This document shows, in pieces, positions 17,568 to 25,569 of a stretch of DNA of 43,373 nucleotides. The stretch is from Loktanella sp. UBA3435 (GTDB lineage Bacteria > Pseudomonadota > Alphaproteobacteria > Rhodobacterales > Rhodobacteraceae), in NCBI GenBank assembly GCA_002378665.1, contig DFSO01000094.1, forward strand, positions 13,794 through 57,166, read 5' to 3'. The position numbers were made by a program, and so were the translations under genes. How positions within the stretch are numbered: the first letter of the stretch is position 1; every line of letters starts with the position of its first letter. The notes beneath the pieces were generated by a model. That model saw nothing but the letters and a program-made list of their open reading frames with translations, was not told where the DNA came from and did no database searches.

Positions 17568-18014
17568 ATGAGCGAGATGTTTGCAGATCTCCTTCGGCGC
17601 CTGACCGCCCCCGCCCCTGACCAAATGCCTGACACTGATGCGCGATTGGCGCTGGGTGCGCTTTTGGTCCGCCTTGCCCGTACCGATGGCGATTATGCCC
17701 CTGAAGAAAAGGCCCGCATTGATCGCATTTTGGCGGAACGTTATGGACTGGCTGACCCTGCGGCCCTGCGTGCGCAGTGCGAGGAATTGGAGGCTGAGGC
17801 CCCTGATACCGTCCGCTTTACCCGCGCGATTAAAGCGGCTGTGCCCTACGTAGATCGCCGCGCGGTCATTGTCTCCATGTGGGAAATTGTGCTGGCGGAT
17901 GGCGTGCGCGACGAGGACGAGAATAGCATGATGCGTCTGGTTGCCCCGATGCTCGGCGTCGAGGATCAAGACAGCAACGCTGCACGGATCGCGATTGAAA
18001 ACCGCCTGAAATGA
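17568..18014 (+). CDS. TerB-like (tellurite resistance TerB fold) protein
   Basis: A 148-residue all-helical protein of the TerB/DjlA-N-like fold. Typical acidic helix pairs are visible (LARTDGDYAPEEKARIDRIL at about 40-60 and EIVLADGVRDEDENSMMRLV at about 105-125), which in this fold form a possible metal-binding core. Role not established. The start is set at the ATG of MSEMFADLL because upstream residues of the open frame overlap rlmJ. Its stop overlaps the next start by four bases (ATGA), so it is coupled to the binding-protein gene. Confidence 0.78.
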   Translation: MSEMFADLLRRLTAPAPDQMPDTDARLALGALLVRLARTDGDYAPEEKARIDRILAERYGLADPAALRAQCEELEAEAPDTVRFTRAIKAAVPYVDRRAVIVSMWEIVLADGVRDEDENSMMRLVAPMLGVEDQDSNAARIAIENRLK

Positions 18015-18769
18015 TCGCAAGCCTTCCGATGTATGACCGCCCTGCGAATGTAGCGGCGCATGATACACTATGGGCGCATATCCGTGATAATTTACGCGAT
18101 GCAGGGGTTGCCGCGCCTGCATCACTGGACCGCGTGACCCATTATGAAGCGGGTTGGGCGCGGCCTGATCTGGTGTTGGGGCAGATTTGTAACCTGCCGC
18201 TGCGAGCGATGTTTTCAGGTAAGGTTGCATTGATTGGGGCTGCGGACTACGGGCTCGATGGGTGTCCTGCAGGGCATTACAACAGCCTTTTTGTCGTGCG
18301 CAAAGATGCGGTGGGCAAAACGCCAAAGGACTTTGCAAACGCACGGTTTGTGGTCAATTCACTGATGTCACATTCGGGGTATGGTGCGGCGCAAGCATGG
18401 GCGCGGTTGCATGGTTTCACTTTCGTGCCACCGATGATCACCGATGCCCATGATAATAGCCTTTTGGCTGTGGTGAATGGGGCGGCGGACATCGCCTGCA
18501 TAGATGCGCAGACGTGGTGGATGCAAAAGCAGGATATGGTTGAGACCACGCAGGTGCGCGTAATCGGGTGGACTGATCCTTCGCCAGGCCAGACGTTTAT
18601 CGCAAGGCTGGGCGAGGATACGGCGATTTACTTCGCAGCGATTGAGGCCGCAATTGCCGATTTGCCCACAAACGTCACAGCGACCTTGGGTCTGCGCGGC
18701 ATTATGAAACTACCTGAGGTTGATTACGATCTCCCCCTGCCACCGCTTCCTGCCGCGATTGGCGCATAA
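18011..18769 (+). CDS. PhnD-like phosphate/phosphonate-type substrate-binding protein, apparently cytoplasmic
   Basis: A 252-residue protein of the periplasmic-binding fold close to PhnD. Family-like segments are SLPMYDRPANVAAHDTLW, LIGAADYGLDGCPAGHYNS, FANARFVVNSLMSHSGYGA and ADIACIDAQTWW. No signal peptide can be seen: the chain starts directly with the first domain strand, MIASLPMYDR. No PhnC/PhnE-type transporter genes are nearby. It is coupled to the TerB-like gene, so it may be a cytoplasmic binding protein or enzyme-like relative rather than a transporter component. Confidence 0.75.
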   Translation: MIASLPMYDRPANVAAHDTLWAHIRDNLRDAGVAAPASLDRVTHYEAGWARPDLVLGQICNLPLRAMFSGKVALIGAADYGLDGCPAGHYNSLFVVRKDAVGKTPKDFANARFVVNSLMSHSGYGAAQAWARLHGFTFVPPMITDAHDNSLLAVVNGAADIACIDAQTWWMQKQDMVETTQVRVIGWTDPSPGQTFIARLGEDTAIYFAAIEAAIADLPTNVTATLGLRGIMKLPEVDYDLPLPPLPAAIGA

Positions 18770-18811
18770 CGCAAGGTCAAGTCGCATCAAAGCGTTGCAT
18801 TATCCTAAAGA

Positions 18812-19630
18812 ATGCGTCCTAATGTGCGACGAAACAACGAAAAGCGGATCATCTTGACCACTGATATACCTGTCATCGAAATTCGCGACCTGCATAAATC
18901 CTATGGATCGCTGGAGGTTTTAAAAGGTGTCGATATCTCGGCGCCTGCGGGCCATGTTGTGTCGCTGATCGGGTCGTCCGGGTCGGGTAAATCCACGCTA
19001 TTGCGCTGCGCGAACCTTTTGGAAGATAGCCAGCAAGGCGACGTTTTGTTTTGTGGCGAACCTGTGGTCTGGAAGGGCGCTGGTTTGAACCGTCGCCCTG
19101 CGGATCGTGCCCAGATCACCCGCATTCGCACCAATCTGTCGATGGTGTTCCAGCAGTTCAACCTTTGGGCACATATGACGATCCTGCAAAATGTCATGGA
19201 GGCACCTGTGACGGTGCTGGGACGTGATAAGGCAGAGGTTGAGGCATCTGCGCGCAAGTATCTGGATAAGGTCGGCATTGGCGACAAATGCGATGCCTAC
19301 CCTGCGATGCTGTCTGGTGGGCAACAACAGCGGGCCGCCATCGCGCGTGCCCTTTGCATGGAGCCGAAAGCGCTATTGTTTGACGAGCCGACAAGTGCGC
19401 TGGACCCTGAATTAGAGCAAGAGGTTGTCAAAGTTATCAAAGATTTGGCTGCCGAGGGCCGCACCATGATTATCGTGACTCACGATATGCGATTGGCAGC
19501 GGACGTCAGCGACCATGTCGTTTTCCTCCATATGGGGAAAATCGAAGAAGAAGGGCCGCCCGAGACACTTTTCGGCGCTCCAAAAACAGAACGTTTGCAA
19601 GGATTTCTATCCGCAACCGTTCCCGCCTAA
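18812..19630 (+). CDS. Polar amino acid ABC transporter, ATP-binding protein
   Basis: ATPase subunit of the importer encoded by the next three genes. Visible motifs are Walker A GSSGSGKST (about residue 53), Q-loop (VFQQFNLW), signature LSGGQQQRAAIARAL (about 167) and Walker B LLFDEPTSALD (about 189), with the switch His in IIVTHD. It fits the HisP/GlnQ class for polar amino acids. The first 14 residues are unlike the family; a TTG at 18854 (start of TTDIPVIEIRDLHKSYG) is a good alternative start. First gene of the uptake/catabolic operon. Confidence 0.9.
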   Translation: MRPNVRRNNEKRIILTTDIPVIEIRDLHKSYGSLEVLKGVDISAPAGHVVSLIGSSGSGKSTLLRCANLLEDSQQGDVLFCGEPVVWKGAGLNRRPADRAQITRIRTNLSMVFQQFNLWAHMTILQNVMEAPVTVLGRDKAEVEASARKYLDKVGIGDKCDAYPAMLSGGQQQRAAIARALCMEPKALLFDEPTSALDPELEQEVVKVIKDLAAEGRTMIIVTHDMRLAADVSDHVVFLHMGKIEEEGPPETLFGAPKTERLQGFLSATVPA

Positions 19631-19656
19631 CCACTCATCAACTCGGGAGAATTCTG

Positions 19657-20388
19657 ATGAACAAACTTATCCTTTCTACTGCCATTCTGGCGCTGACCGC
19701 AGGTGCCGCTTTGGCTGAATCCCACGGCTCGACCGTGCGTATCGGCACAGAGGGCGCCTACCCTCCATATAACTTCCTCAACGACGCTGGCGAAGTTGAC
19801 GGTTTTGAGCGCGCACTTGGTGACGAGCTTTGCGTCCGTGCCGAACTGACTTGCGAGTGGGTCACCAACGATTGGGACAGCATCATTCCAAACCTCGTGT
19901 CCGGCAACTACGACGCCATCATGGCGGGCATGTCCGTGACGGACGAGCGTAAAGAAGTGATCGCATTCTCCGAGCAGTATACGCTCCCAGATCCGTCTTC
20001 TTTCCTTGTGATGGATGAAGCCGCTGACTTGGCAACGGGTGTGATTGCAGCGCAGGCTGGCACAATTCAGGCGGCTTATGTGGCCTCCTCTGGTGCGACT
20101 TTGCTTGAGTTCGCGACACCTGACGAATCTGTAGCTGCTGTGAAGAACGGCGAAGCGGATGCGGTTTTGGCTGACAAATCCTTCCTCGCACCTTTGGCTG
20201 AAGCTGACGGCGAATTGTCCTTGGTCGCGCAAGACGTGATGATCGGTGGCGGCATCGGCATCGGCCTGCGTCAGTCTGACGAAGAGCTGAAGACAAAGTT
20301 CGACGCGGCTATCATCTCGATGAAGGAAGATGGTTCCCTGAACGCGCTGATCGCAAAGTGGCTGCCAGACGCTGGCCAGTTTGAGTAA
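19657..20388 (+). CDS. Family 3 substrate-binding protein of the amine/amino acid ABC transporter
   Basis: A 243-residue periplasmic protein with a Sec signal peptide (cleavage near ALA-ES, residue 21). The mature start VRIGTEGAYPPYNFLNDAGE is the classic entry of family 3 binding proteins (lysine/arginine/ornithine/histidine type), followed by GFERALGDELC and the hinge region MAGMSVTDERKEVIAFSE. Substrate preference cannot be read; the neighbouring ligase/oxidase genes suggest an amine or amino acid. A good ribosome-binding site (GGGAGA) sits about 7 bases before the ATG. Confidence 0.9.
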   Translation: MNKLILSTAILALTAGAALAESHGSTVRIGTEGAYPPYNFLNDAGEVDGFERALGDELCVRAELTCEWVTNDWDSIIPNLVSGNYDAIMAGMSVTDERKEVIAFSEQYTLPDPSSFLVMDEAADLATGVIAAQAGTIQAAYVASSGATLLEFATPDESVAAVKNGEADAVLADKSFLAPLAEADGELSLVAQDVMIGGGIGIGLRQSDEELKTKFDAAIISMKEDGSLNALIAKWLPDAGQFE

Positions 20389-20397
20389 GTAACAATT

Positions 20398-20430
20398 TGC
20401 GCCTCGGTCATCTGATCGGGGCGCATTTTT
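20398..20430 (+). terminator. Terminator/attenuator between binding-protein and permease genes
   Basis: A stem of about 12 base pairs (TGCGCCTCGGTCA pairing with the GATCGGGGCGCA arm, with two G-T pairs) followed by five T. It lies 10 bases past the binding-protein stop and about 110 bases before the first permease. Partial termination here would raise binding protein over permease, a common arrangement in ABC import operons. Confidence 0.75.
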
Positions 20431-20541
20431 CTATCGACTTTACCCCAGCAAACGGGTGTCCCCATTTTTGAATATTGTGCTGATCCAGCCTCGCTAGCAG
20501 GCGCCAAATGGCTTTCGTGTTACCTGACAACGGGTAAGCAC

Positions 20542-21348
20542 ATGGGCCTTTATTGGTCGTTTGGCACTGTTCTTTTGCTGCTCGCAATCACAGCGCCTGT
20601 TGCCTTGGCCTTTGGCTTTGGCGGCGCGTCAGCTGCCCGCAGTCATTTTGCCCCGCTGCGCTGGTTTGGCAAAACCTATATCGCGATTGTGCGCGGCGTG
20701 CCTGACATTGCGTTTTTCCTTTTCTTTGTGATAGCGCTCGATCAGGCCATCGAATACGTCCGCCACAAGGTGAAATGCCCCGATTGGGAATTGCCGATCC
20801 GTCAAGGCAATGACTTTGTGGTCTGTGCGCAGGCGAAAATGCCGCTTGGCAACTCTCCGCAATTTTACCACGAAGCATATGGGTTTACCCTTGCTGTGTT
20901 GACCTTTGCGATAGTTTTTGGCGCTTTTGCTGCGAACGTTTTGTTTGGTGCGATGCGTGCTGTGCCAAAAGGACAGTTGGAAACCGCCGAAGCCTACGGC
21001 ATGTCACGCCGCCAGACATTCTGGCGCGTGCTGGTCCCGCAAATGTGGGTTTTTGCATTGCCCGGACTGTCGAACCTTTGGATGGTTTTGATCAAGGCCA
21101 CGCCGCTTTTGTTCCTCTTGGGCGTCGAAGATATCGTCTATTGGTCGCGCGAACTTGGCGGCACAAAGACCCCAACTTTCACTGATTACCCCCATGGGGA
21201 TTGGCGGATTTACTACTTTGGCTTCCTGCTGGTCTTCTATCTGTGCTTCACAAAAGTATCGGAAATCGTGCTTGATAAAATAATGGCCCGCCTGACATTC
21301 GGCCAAGCCACATCTGCGGGCGAAGCGCAGCGAAAGGCAGACGCCTGA
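20542..21348 (+). CDS. Polar amino acid ABC transporter, permease 1
   Basis: A 268-residue inner-membrane permease of the HisQ/HisM class with about five membrane segments. It has IVRGVPDIAFFLFFVIA near the first half and the EAA loop (ETAEAYGMSRRQTFWRVLVP, about 150-170) that docks on the ATPase. A hydrophilic insert between the first segments (about 75-105, containing two Cys) is longer than in E. coli HisQ. Coupled to the second permease by a one-base overlap (TGATG). Confidence 0.88.
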   Translation: MGLYWSFGTVLLLLAITAPVALAFGFGGASAARSHFAPLRWFGKTYIAIVRGVPDIAFFLFFVIALDQAIEYVRHKVKCPDWELPIRQGNDFVVCAQAKMPLGNSPQFYHEAYGFTLAVLTFAIVFGAFAANVLFGAMRAVPKGQLETAEAYGMSRRQTFWRVLVPQMWVFALPGLSNLWMVLIKATPLLFLLGVEDIVYWSRELGGTKTPTFTDYPHGDWRIYYFGFLLVFYLCFTKVSEIVLDKIMARLTFGQATSAGEAQRKADA

Positions 21349-22157
21349 TGGAAGAGTGCATCCAGACGATTATGGATTACGGGCTGCGGTCCCAAGGGAT
21401 TGGCGAGCGCCTTTTGCCCCGTTCTGATTTCACCCTGTGCCAGCAGTTTACGCTGATTGGCTCTGGCATGATCTGGAACATCTATTTCGGAATTTTCGCG
21501 CTGGTTGCTGGTTTCTTCTTTGCCACGGCGCTGGCGATGGGCAAGGCCGCGCGGTCTGCTTGGTTCCGCAAACCCTCCGAGTGGTTCATCTTTATCTTCC
21601 GTGGCTCGCCGCTGTTTATTCAGTTCTTCTTTGTCTACTTCCTCTTCCTGTCTCTGAAATCCGTGCACCCTGCCCTGTCGCCGTTTACATCGGCATGGCT
21701 TGGGGCGTTGGTCGTATTGTTCCTGAACACGGCCGCCTATTCCGCCGAGATTTTCTATGGTGCGCTCCAGTCAATTCCAAAGGGCGACACCGAGGCGGCT
21801 GATGCTTACGGCCTGCAAGGTTGGTCGCGCTTTCGCCGTGTAATCTGGCCTACGATGATGCGGCTTGCTTGGCCGGCCTATACGAATGAGGCGATCTTTT
21901 TGTTTCATGCGACGACGCTTGTGTTCTTTTCGGGTTTTCCGGCCACCCAGCAACGCGGTGACGCCCTGTATTATGCAAACTATTTTGCGGATAAGACGTT
22001 TAACCCCTTTGTGCCGTATCCGATCCTCGCTATGTATTTCATTATTCTGACGCTCACGGTCACCACGATCTTTGGCGTTATAAACAACCGCTTGAACCGC
22101 CATCTGCCACAAGACAGACGTGTGAAGTTAAAGTTCCGCCCACAGGTAATTAGATAA
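21348..22157 (+). CDS. Polar amino acid ABC transporter, permease 2
   Basis: A 269-residue partner permease. It shows FIFRGSPLFIQFFFVYFLF (conserved first-segment motif of HisM-type subunits) and the EAA loop DTEAADAYGLQGWSRFRRVI (about 145-165). Residues 1-40 form a hydrophilic leader containing MEECIQTIMDYGLRSQGIGE, common in this subfamily. The next gene begins one base after its stop, so the transporter and the ligase genes form a single operon. Confidence 0.88.
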   Translation: MEECIQTIMDYGLRSQGIGERLLPRSDFTLCQQFTLIGSGMIWNIYFGIFALVAGFFFATALAMGKAARSAWFRKPSEWFIFIFRGSPLFIQFFFVYFLFLSLKSVHPALSPFTSAWLGALVVLFLNTAAYSAEIFYGALQSIPKGDTEAADAYGLQGWSRFRRVIWPTMMRLAWPAYTNEAIFLFHATTLVFFSGFPATQQRGDALYYANYFADKTFNPFVPYPILAMYFIILTLTVTTIFGVINNRLNRHLPQDRRVKLKFRPQVIR

Positions 22158-22158
22158 A

Positions 22159-23490
22159 ATGAGCTGGCTCGAAGATAACCTCGAAGTGCGCAACGTCCGT
22201 TGTGGCTGCGCTGATTTGAATGGACAAGCACGTGGTAAGCGTGTGCCGCGTAAATTTGCGGCTAAGCTGGAAAAGGAAGGCACCCGTTTTCCTTTGTCCG
22301 TGCTGAACCTTGATATCTGGGGTGAAGACATCGACGATAGCCCGCTGGTGTTTGAAACAGGCGATGCGGATGGTGTTTTGCTACCAACCGAGCGCGGCTA
22401 TGTGCCGATGCCTTGGCTTTCTACCCCGTCTGCGATCCTGCCGCTTTGGTCGTTCCACGAGGATGGCACCCCGTTTGAGGGTGATCCGCGTCATGCGCTG
22501 GCGTCTGTGGTGGCGCGTTATAAGGCTCTTGGCCTGACACCTGTTGCTGCGACCGAGATGGAATTCTACCTGATCGATGATAGCGGCAAAGAAATCCGCC
22601 AGCCAAAGTCACCTCGCACAGGCAAGCGCCGTGCGGGTGCCGAAATCTTGAGCTTGCGCGCGCTGGACGCTTTCGACCGCTTCTTTAACGACCTTTATGA
22701 CGCCTGCGACGAGATGGGGATTCCTGCTGAAGCCGCGATTTCCGAGGGTGGCTTGGGCCAGTTTGAGGTCAACCTTGAGCATGTGCCTGACGCGCTGAAA
22801 GCCGCAGATGATGCGTGGCTATTCAAGATGCTGGTGCGTGGCATTGCCCGCAACCACGGCATGGCCGCATCGTTCATGGCGAAACCTTACGAGGATTACG
22901 CCGGCAACGGTTTGCACACGCATTTCTCGGTTCTTGATGAGGCTGGCAATAACGTTTTCGCCAATGACACCTTCGAGGGTACTGAGCTTTTGGCCAATGG
23001 CATCGCGGGATGTTTGGCTGGCATGCCAGAGCTTGCGCTAATTTTCGCGCCCCATGGCAATAGTTATGAGCGTCTTGTGCCAGGGCAACATGCGCCGACG
23101 GCGATTTGCTGGGCTTATGACAACCGTACCGCATCCGTGCGTGTCCCAGGTGGTAGCTTTAAGGCCCGCCGCATCGAGCACCGCGTTGCGGGTGGTGATG
23201 TGAACCCGTATTTGTTCTTGGCTGCTGTTCTAGGATCGGCACTTGTAGGTATCGAAGATAAACTTGTCCCGCCTGCCCCGATTGAGGGATCAGCCTATAA
23301 TCAGGCGCTACCGCAACTGCCAACAACTTGGGCCGACGCGATTGAAGCCTTTGAAAAAAGCACCCTTGCCCGCCGCATTTTTGATCCGCAGTTGGTTGAA
23401 AACCTGCTGAGCACAAAGCGCCAAGAGATGAAATATTTCGCGGAACTTACCCCAGAAGAGCAACTCGATCTCTATCTCGACACGGTCTAA
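22159..23490 (+). CDS. Glutamine-synthetase-family ligase 1 (PuuA-like)
   Basis: A 443-residue member of the GlnA/PuuA superfamily of ATP-dependent gamma-glutamyl ligases. Catalytic-core motifs are visible: ATEMEFYLIDD (metal/ATP site), ISEGGLGQFEVNLEHV, FMAKPYEDYAGNGLHTHFSV (the His-rich glutamate site) and the Arg-rich CWAYDNRTASVRVPG. The C-terminal part lacks the tyrosine adenylylation loop of assimilatory glutamine synthetase, so a gamma-glutamylamine or gamma-glutamyl-amino acid ligase role is more likely. Amine substrate unknown. It sits between the transporter and the amidotransferase gene. Confidence 0.85.
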   Translation: MSWLEDNLEVRNVRCGCADLNGQARGKRVPRKFAAKLEKEGTRFPLSVLNLDIWGEDIDDSPLVFETGDADGVLLPTERGYVPMPWLSTPSAILPLWSFHEDGTPFEGDPRHALASVVARYKALGLTPVAATEMEFYLIDDSGKEIRQPKSPRTGKRRAGAEILSLRALDAFDRFFNDLYDACDEMGIPAEAAISEGGLGQFEVNLEHVPDALKAADDAWLFKMLVRGIARNHGMAASFMAKPYEDYAGNGLHTHFSVLDEAGNNVFANDTFEGTELLANGIAGCLAGMPELALIFAPHGNSYERLVPGQHAPTAICWAYDNRTASVRVPGGSFKARRIEHRVAGGDVNPYLFLAAVLGSALVGIEDKLVPPAPIEGSAYNQALPQLPTTWADAIEAFEKSTLARRIFDPQLVENLLSTKRQEMKYFAELTPEEQLDLYLDTV

Positions 23491-23530
23491 AGGCCGCGTT
23501 AGGCTGAGGCCATCCAACCTACGGTGACTT

Positions 23531-24214
23531 ATGAAAATCGGCATTCTGCAAACTGGCCACGCGCCAGACGAAATCCAAGCAACGCTTGGTGACTACGATA
23601 CTATGTTCGGACGGCTTTTGGCCGATAATGGCCTGACGTTTGAAGCCTATAGCGTTGTCGATATGGTTTTTCCTGAGGGGGTCACATCTTGCGATGGCTG
23701 GCTGATCACGGGGTCCAAGCATGGCACCTATGAAGATCACGCCTTTATTCCGCCGTTGGAGGCGTTTATCCGCGCCGCTTTTGCCGCAGATGTGCCGCTT
23801 GTGGGTATCTGCTTTGGCCATCAGATTATTGCCCAAGCACTCGGCGGTAAAGTTGAAAAGTTCAAAGACGGTTGGGCGGTTGGGCGCACGACATATGATT
23901 GGCAAGGCGAAGACGTTGTGCTGAATGCGTGGCATCAAGACCAAGTTGTGACCCGTCCTGCTTCTGCTGATGTTGTGGCATGCAACAATTTTTGCGAGAA
24001 TGCGGCACTGCTGTATGGGCGCAATGCCTTTACCGTGCAGGCCCATCCAGAGTTTGGCGATCAGATGATCGACAGTTTGACCAAGTTGCGCGGCCCTGGT
24101 GTGGTGCCTGATCCAATATTGGCCGAAGCCCAAGCGAATTTGGGCAAGACAAATGCAAACCAAAAGCTCGCGCTTCAGATAGCGCGGTTCTTTCAGGAGA
24201 GGCGCATCGCATGA
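23531..24214 (+). CDS. Class I glutamine amidotransferase / gamma-glutamyl hydrolase-like protein
   Basis: A 227-residue stand-alone class I amidotransferase domain. The nucleophile elbow is VGICFGHQIIAQALGG (Cys94) and the His-Glu pair is in VQAHPEFGDQM (His172, Glu174), so the triad is intact. Relatives are annotated as GMP-synthase-like amidotransferases. Between two PuuA-like ligases it may hydrolyse a gamma-glutamyl bond, as PuuD does in putrescine degradation, although it is shorter than and distinct from PuuD. Its last four bases overlap the next ATG (ATGA). Confidence 0.85.
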   Translation: MKIGILQTGHAPDEIQATLGDYDTMFGRLLADNGLTFEAYSVVDMVFPEGVTSCDGWLITGSKHGTYEDHAFIPPLEAFIRAAFAADVPLVGICFGHQIIAQALGGKVEKFKDGWAVGRTTYDWQGEDVVLNAWHQDQVVTRPASADVVACNNFCENAALLYGRNAFTVQAHPEFGDQMIDSLTKLRGPGVVPDPILAEAQANLGKTNANQKLALQIARFFQERRIA

Positions 24215-25569
24215 GCTGGACCGACCACATCCCTGAGGCTGCGCGCGTCTACCTCGAAAACAACCGCTTGGATGAGGTCGAATGCATGATCCCCGATTTG
24301 CCGGGCATTGCGCGCGGCAAAGCGGTGCCTGCCAGCAAGTGGGAAAAGCAGGCCGATAGCCATTTCCACCTGCCGAACTCCATCTTTTTCCAAACGATTA
24401 CAGGTGACTGGGGCGAGGCCGCTGGCCCTGAAGGTTTCCTAGAGCCTGACATGATCCTCAAGCCTGATTTGTCGACCACCACCGCCGCCCCTTGGGCCGC
24501 GGATGGGACATTGCAGATCATCCACGACGCATTTGACCAAAAGGGCCGCCCTGTTGGGGCCAGCCCACGTAACGTTTTAAAACGCGTCTGTGAGCTATAT
24601 GCCAAAGAAGGCTGGAAGCCCGTTGTCGCACCTGAGATGGAATTCTATCTTGTTGCCCGCAACATTGATCCTGCCAAACCGATTGAGCCGATGGTTGGCC
24701 GTACGGGGCGAAACTCTGCGGGGCGTCAGGCCTATTCGCTCTCGGCGATTGATGATTACGGCCCTGTGATCGACGACATTTATGAGTTCGCGGAAATTCA
24801 GGGGTTCGAAATCGACGGCATCACCCAAGAAGGCGGCGCTGGTCAGCTAGAGATCAACCTGCGCCACGGCGATCCAGTGAAACTTGCCGATGAGGTGTTT
24901 TTCTTTAAGCGTCTGATCCGTGAAGCCGCACTCAAGCACGACTGTTTTGCGACGTTTATGGCTAAGCCGATTGAGGGTGAACCCGGCTCTGCGATGCATG
25001 TGCATCATTCGGTCATTGATGCAAACGGGCGCAATTTGTTTAACGGCAAAGGCGGAGGCGAGACGGACGCGTTCTTCCACTTTATCGGCGGATTGCAGGA
25101 ACATATGCCAAGCGCGATTGCGGTAATCGCGCCTTACGTGAACTCTTATCGTCGCTATGTGCCCGACAGTGCCGCCCCTGTGAACCTTGAATGGGGCCGC
25201 GACAATCGCACGACAGGGATCCGTATTCCGATCAGCGAACCATCAGCGCGACGCATTGAAAACCGCCTTCCGGGCATGGATTGTAACCCATATCTTTGCA
25301 TCGCGGCCTCCTTGGCCTGTGGCTATCTTGGCATGAAAAACGAGATTCGCCCTGATAAGCGTTGGACGGGCGAGGCCTATAATTCAGAGGCTGAAATCGC
25401 AGGCTCGCTTTGGGATGCGCTTGATTTATTCGATGAGGCAAAAGAGCTTCATGAAGTCTTGGGCCCAGAATTTGCCCGCGTTTATTCCATCGTCAAACGC
25501 ACCGAATACACCGAGTTTCTACAGGTCATCAGCCCGTGGGAGCGCGAACACCTTCTGTTAAACGTATGA
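24211..25569 (+). CDS. Glutamine-synthetase-family ligase 2 (PuuA-like)
   Basis: A 452-residue second member of the gamma-glutamyl ligase family, clearly diverged from the first. Core motifs are VAPEMEFYLVARN, ITQEGGAGQLEINLRHGDP, FMAKPIEGEPGSAMHVHHSV and LEWGRDNRTTGIRIP. The 25-residue opening (IPEAARVYLENNRLDEVECM) is typical of PuuA-like proteins annotated as glutamine synthetase. No adenylylation tyrosine loop is seen. Two ligases in one operon suggest two amine substrates or a heteromer. It overlaps both neighbours by four bases. Confidence 0.85.
   Translation: MSWTDHIPEAARVYLENNRLDEVECMIPDLPGIARGKAVPASKWEKQADSHFHLPNSIFFQTITGDWGEAAGPEGFLEPDMILKPDLSTTTAAPWAADGTLQIIHDAFDQKGRPVGASPRNVLKRVCELYAKEGWKPVVAPEMEFYLVARNIDPAKPIEPMVGRTGRNSAGRQAYSLSAIDDYGPVIDDIYEFAEIQGFEIDGITQEGGAGQLEINLRHGDPVKLADEVFFFKRLIREAALKHDCFATFMAKPIEGEPGSAMHVHHSVIDANGRNLFNGKGGGETDAFFHFIGGLQEHMPSAIAVIAPYVNSYRRYVPDSAAPVNLEWGRDNRTTGIRIPISEPSARRIENRLPGMDCNPYLCIAASLACGYLGMKNEIRPDKRWTGEAYNSEAEIAGSLWDALDLFDEAKELHEVLGPEFARVYSIVKRTEYTEFLQVISPWEREHLLLNV

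Noticed and set aside
23497..23526. Stretch CCATCCAACCTACGG after the first ligase gene looked like a fourth copy of the palindromic repeat.
   Set aside because: Only one arm is similar, with an insertion; there is no second arm that pairs well.
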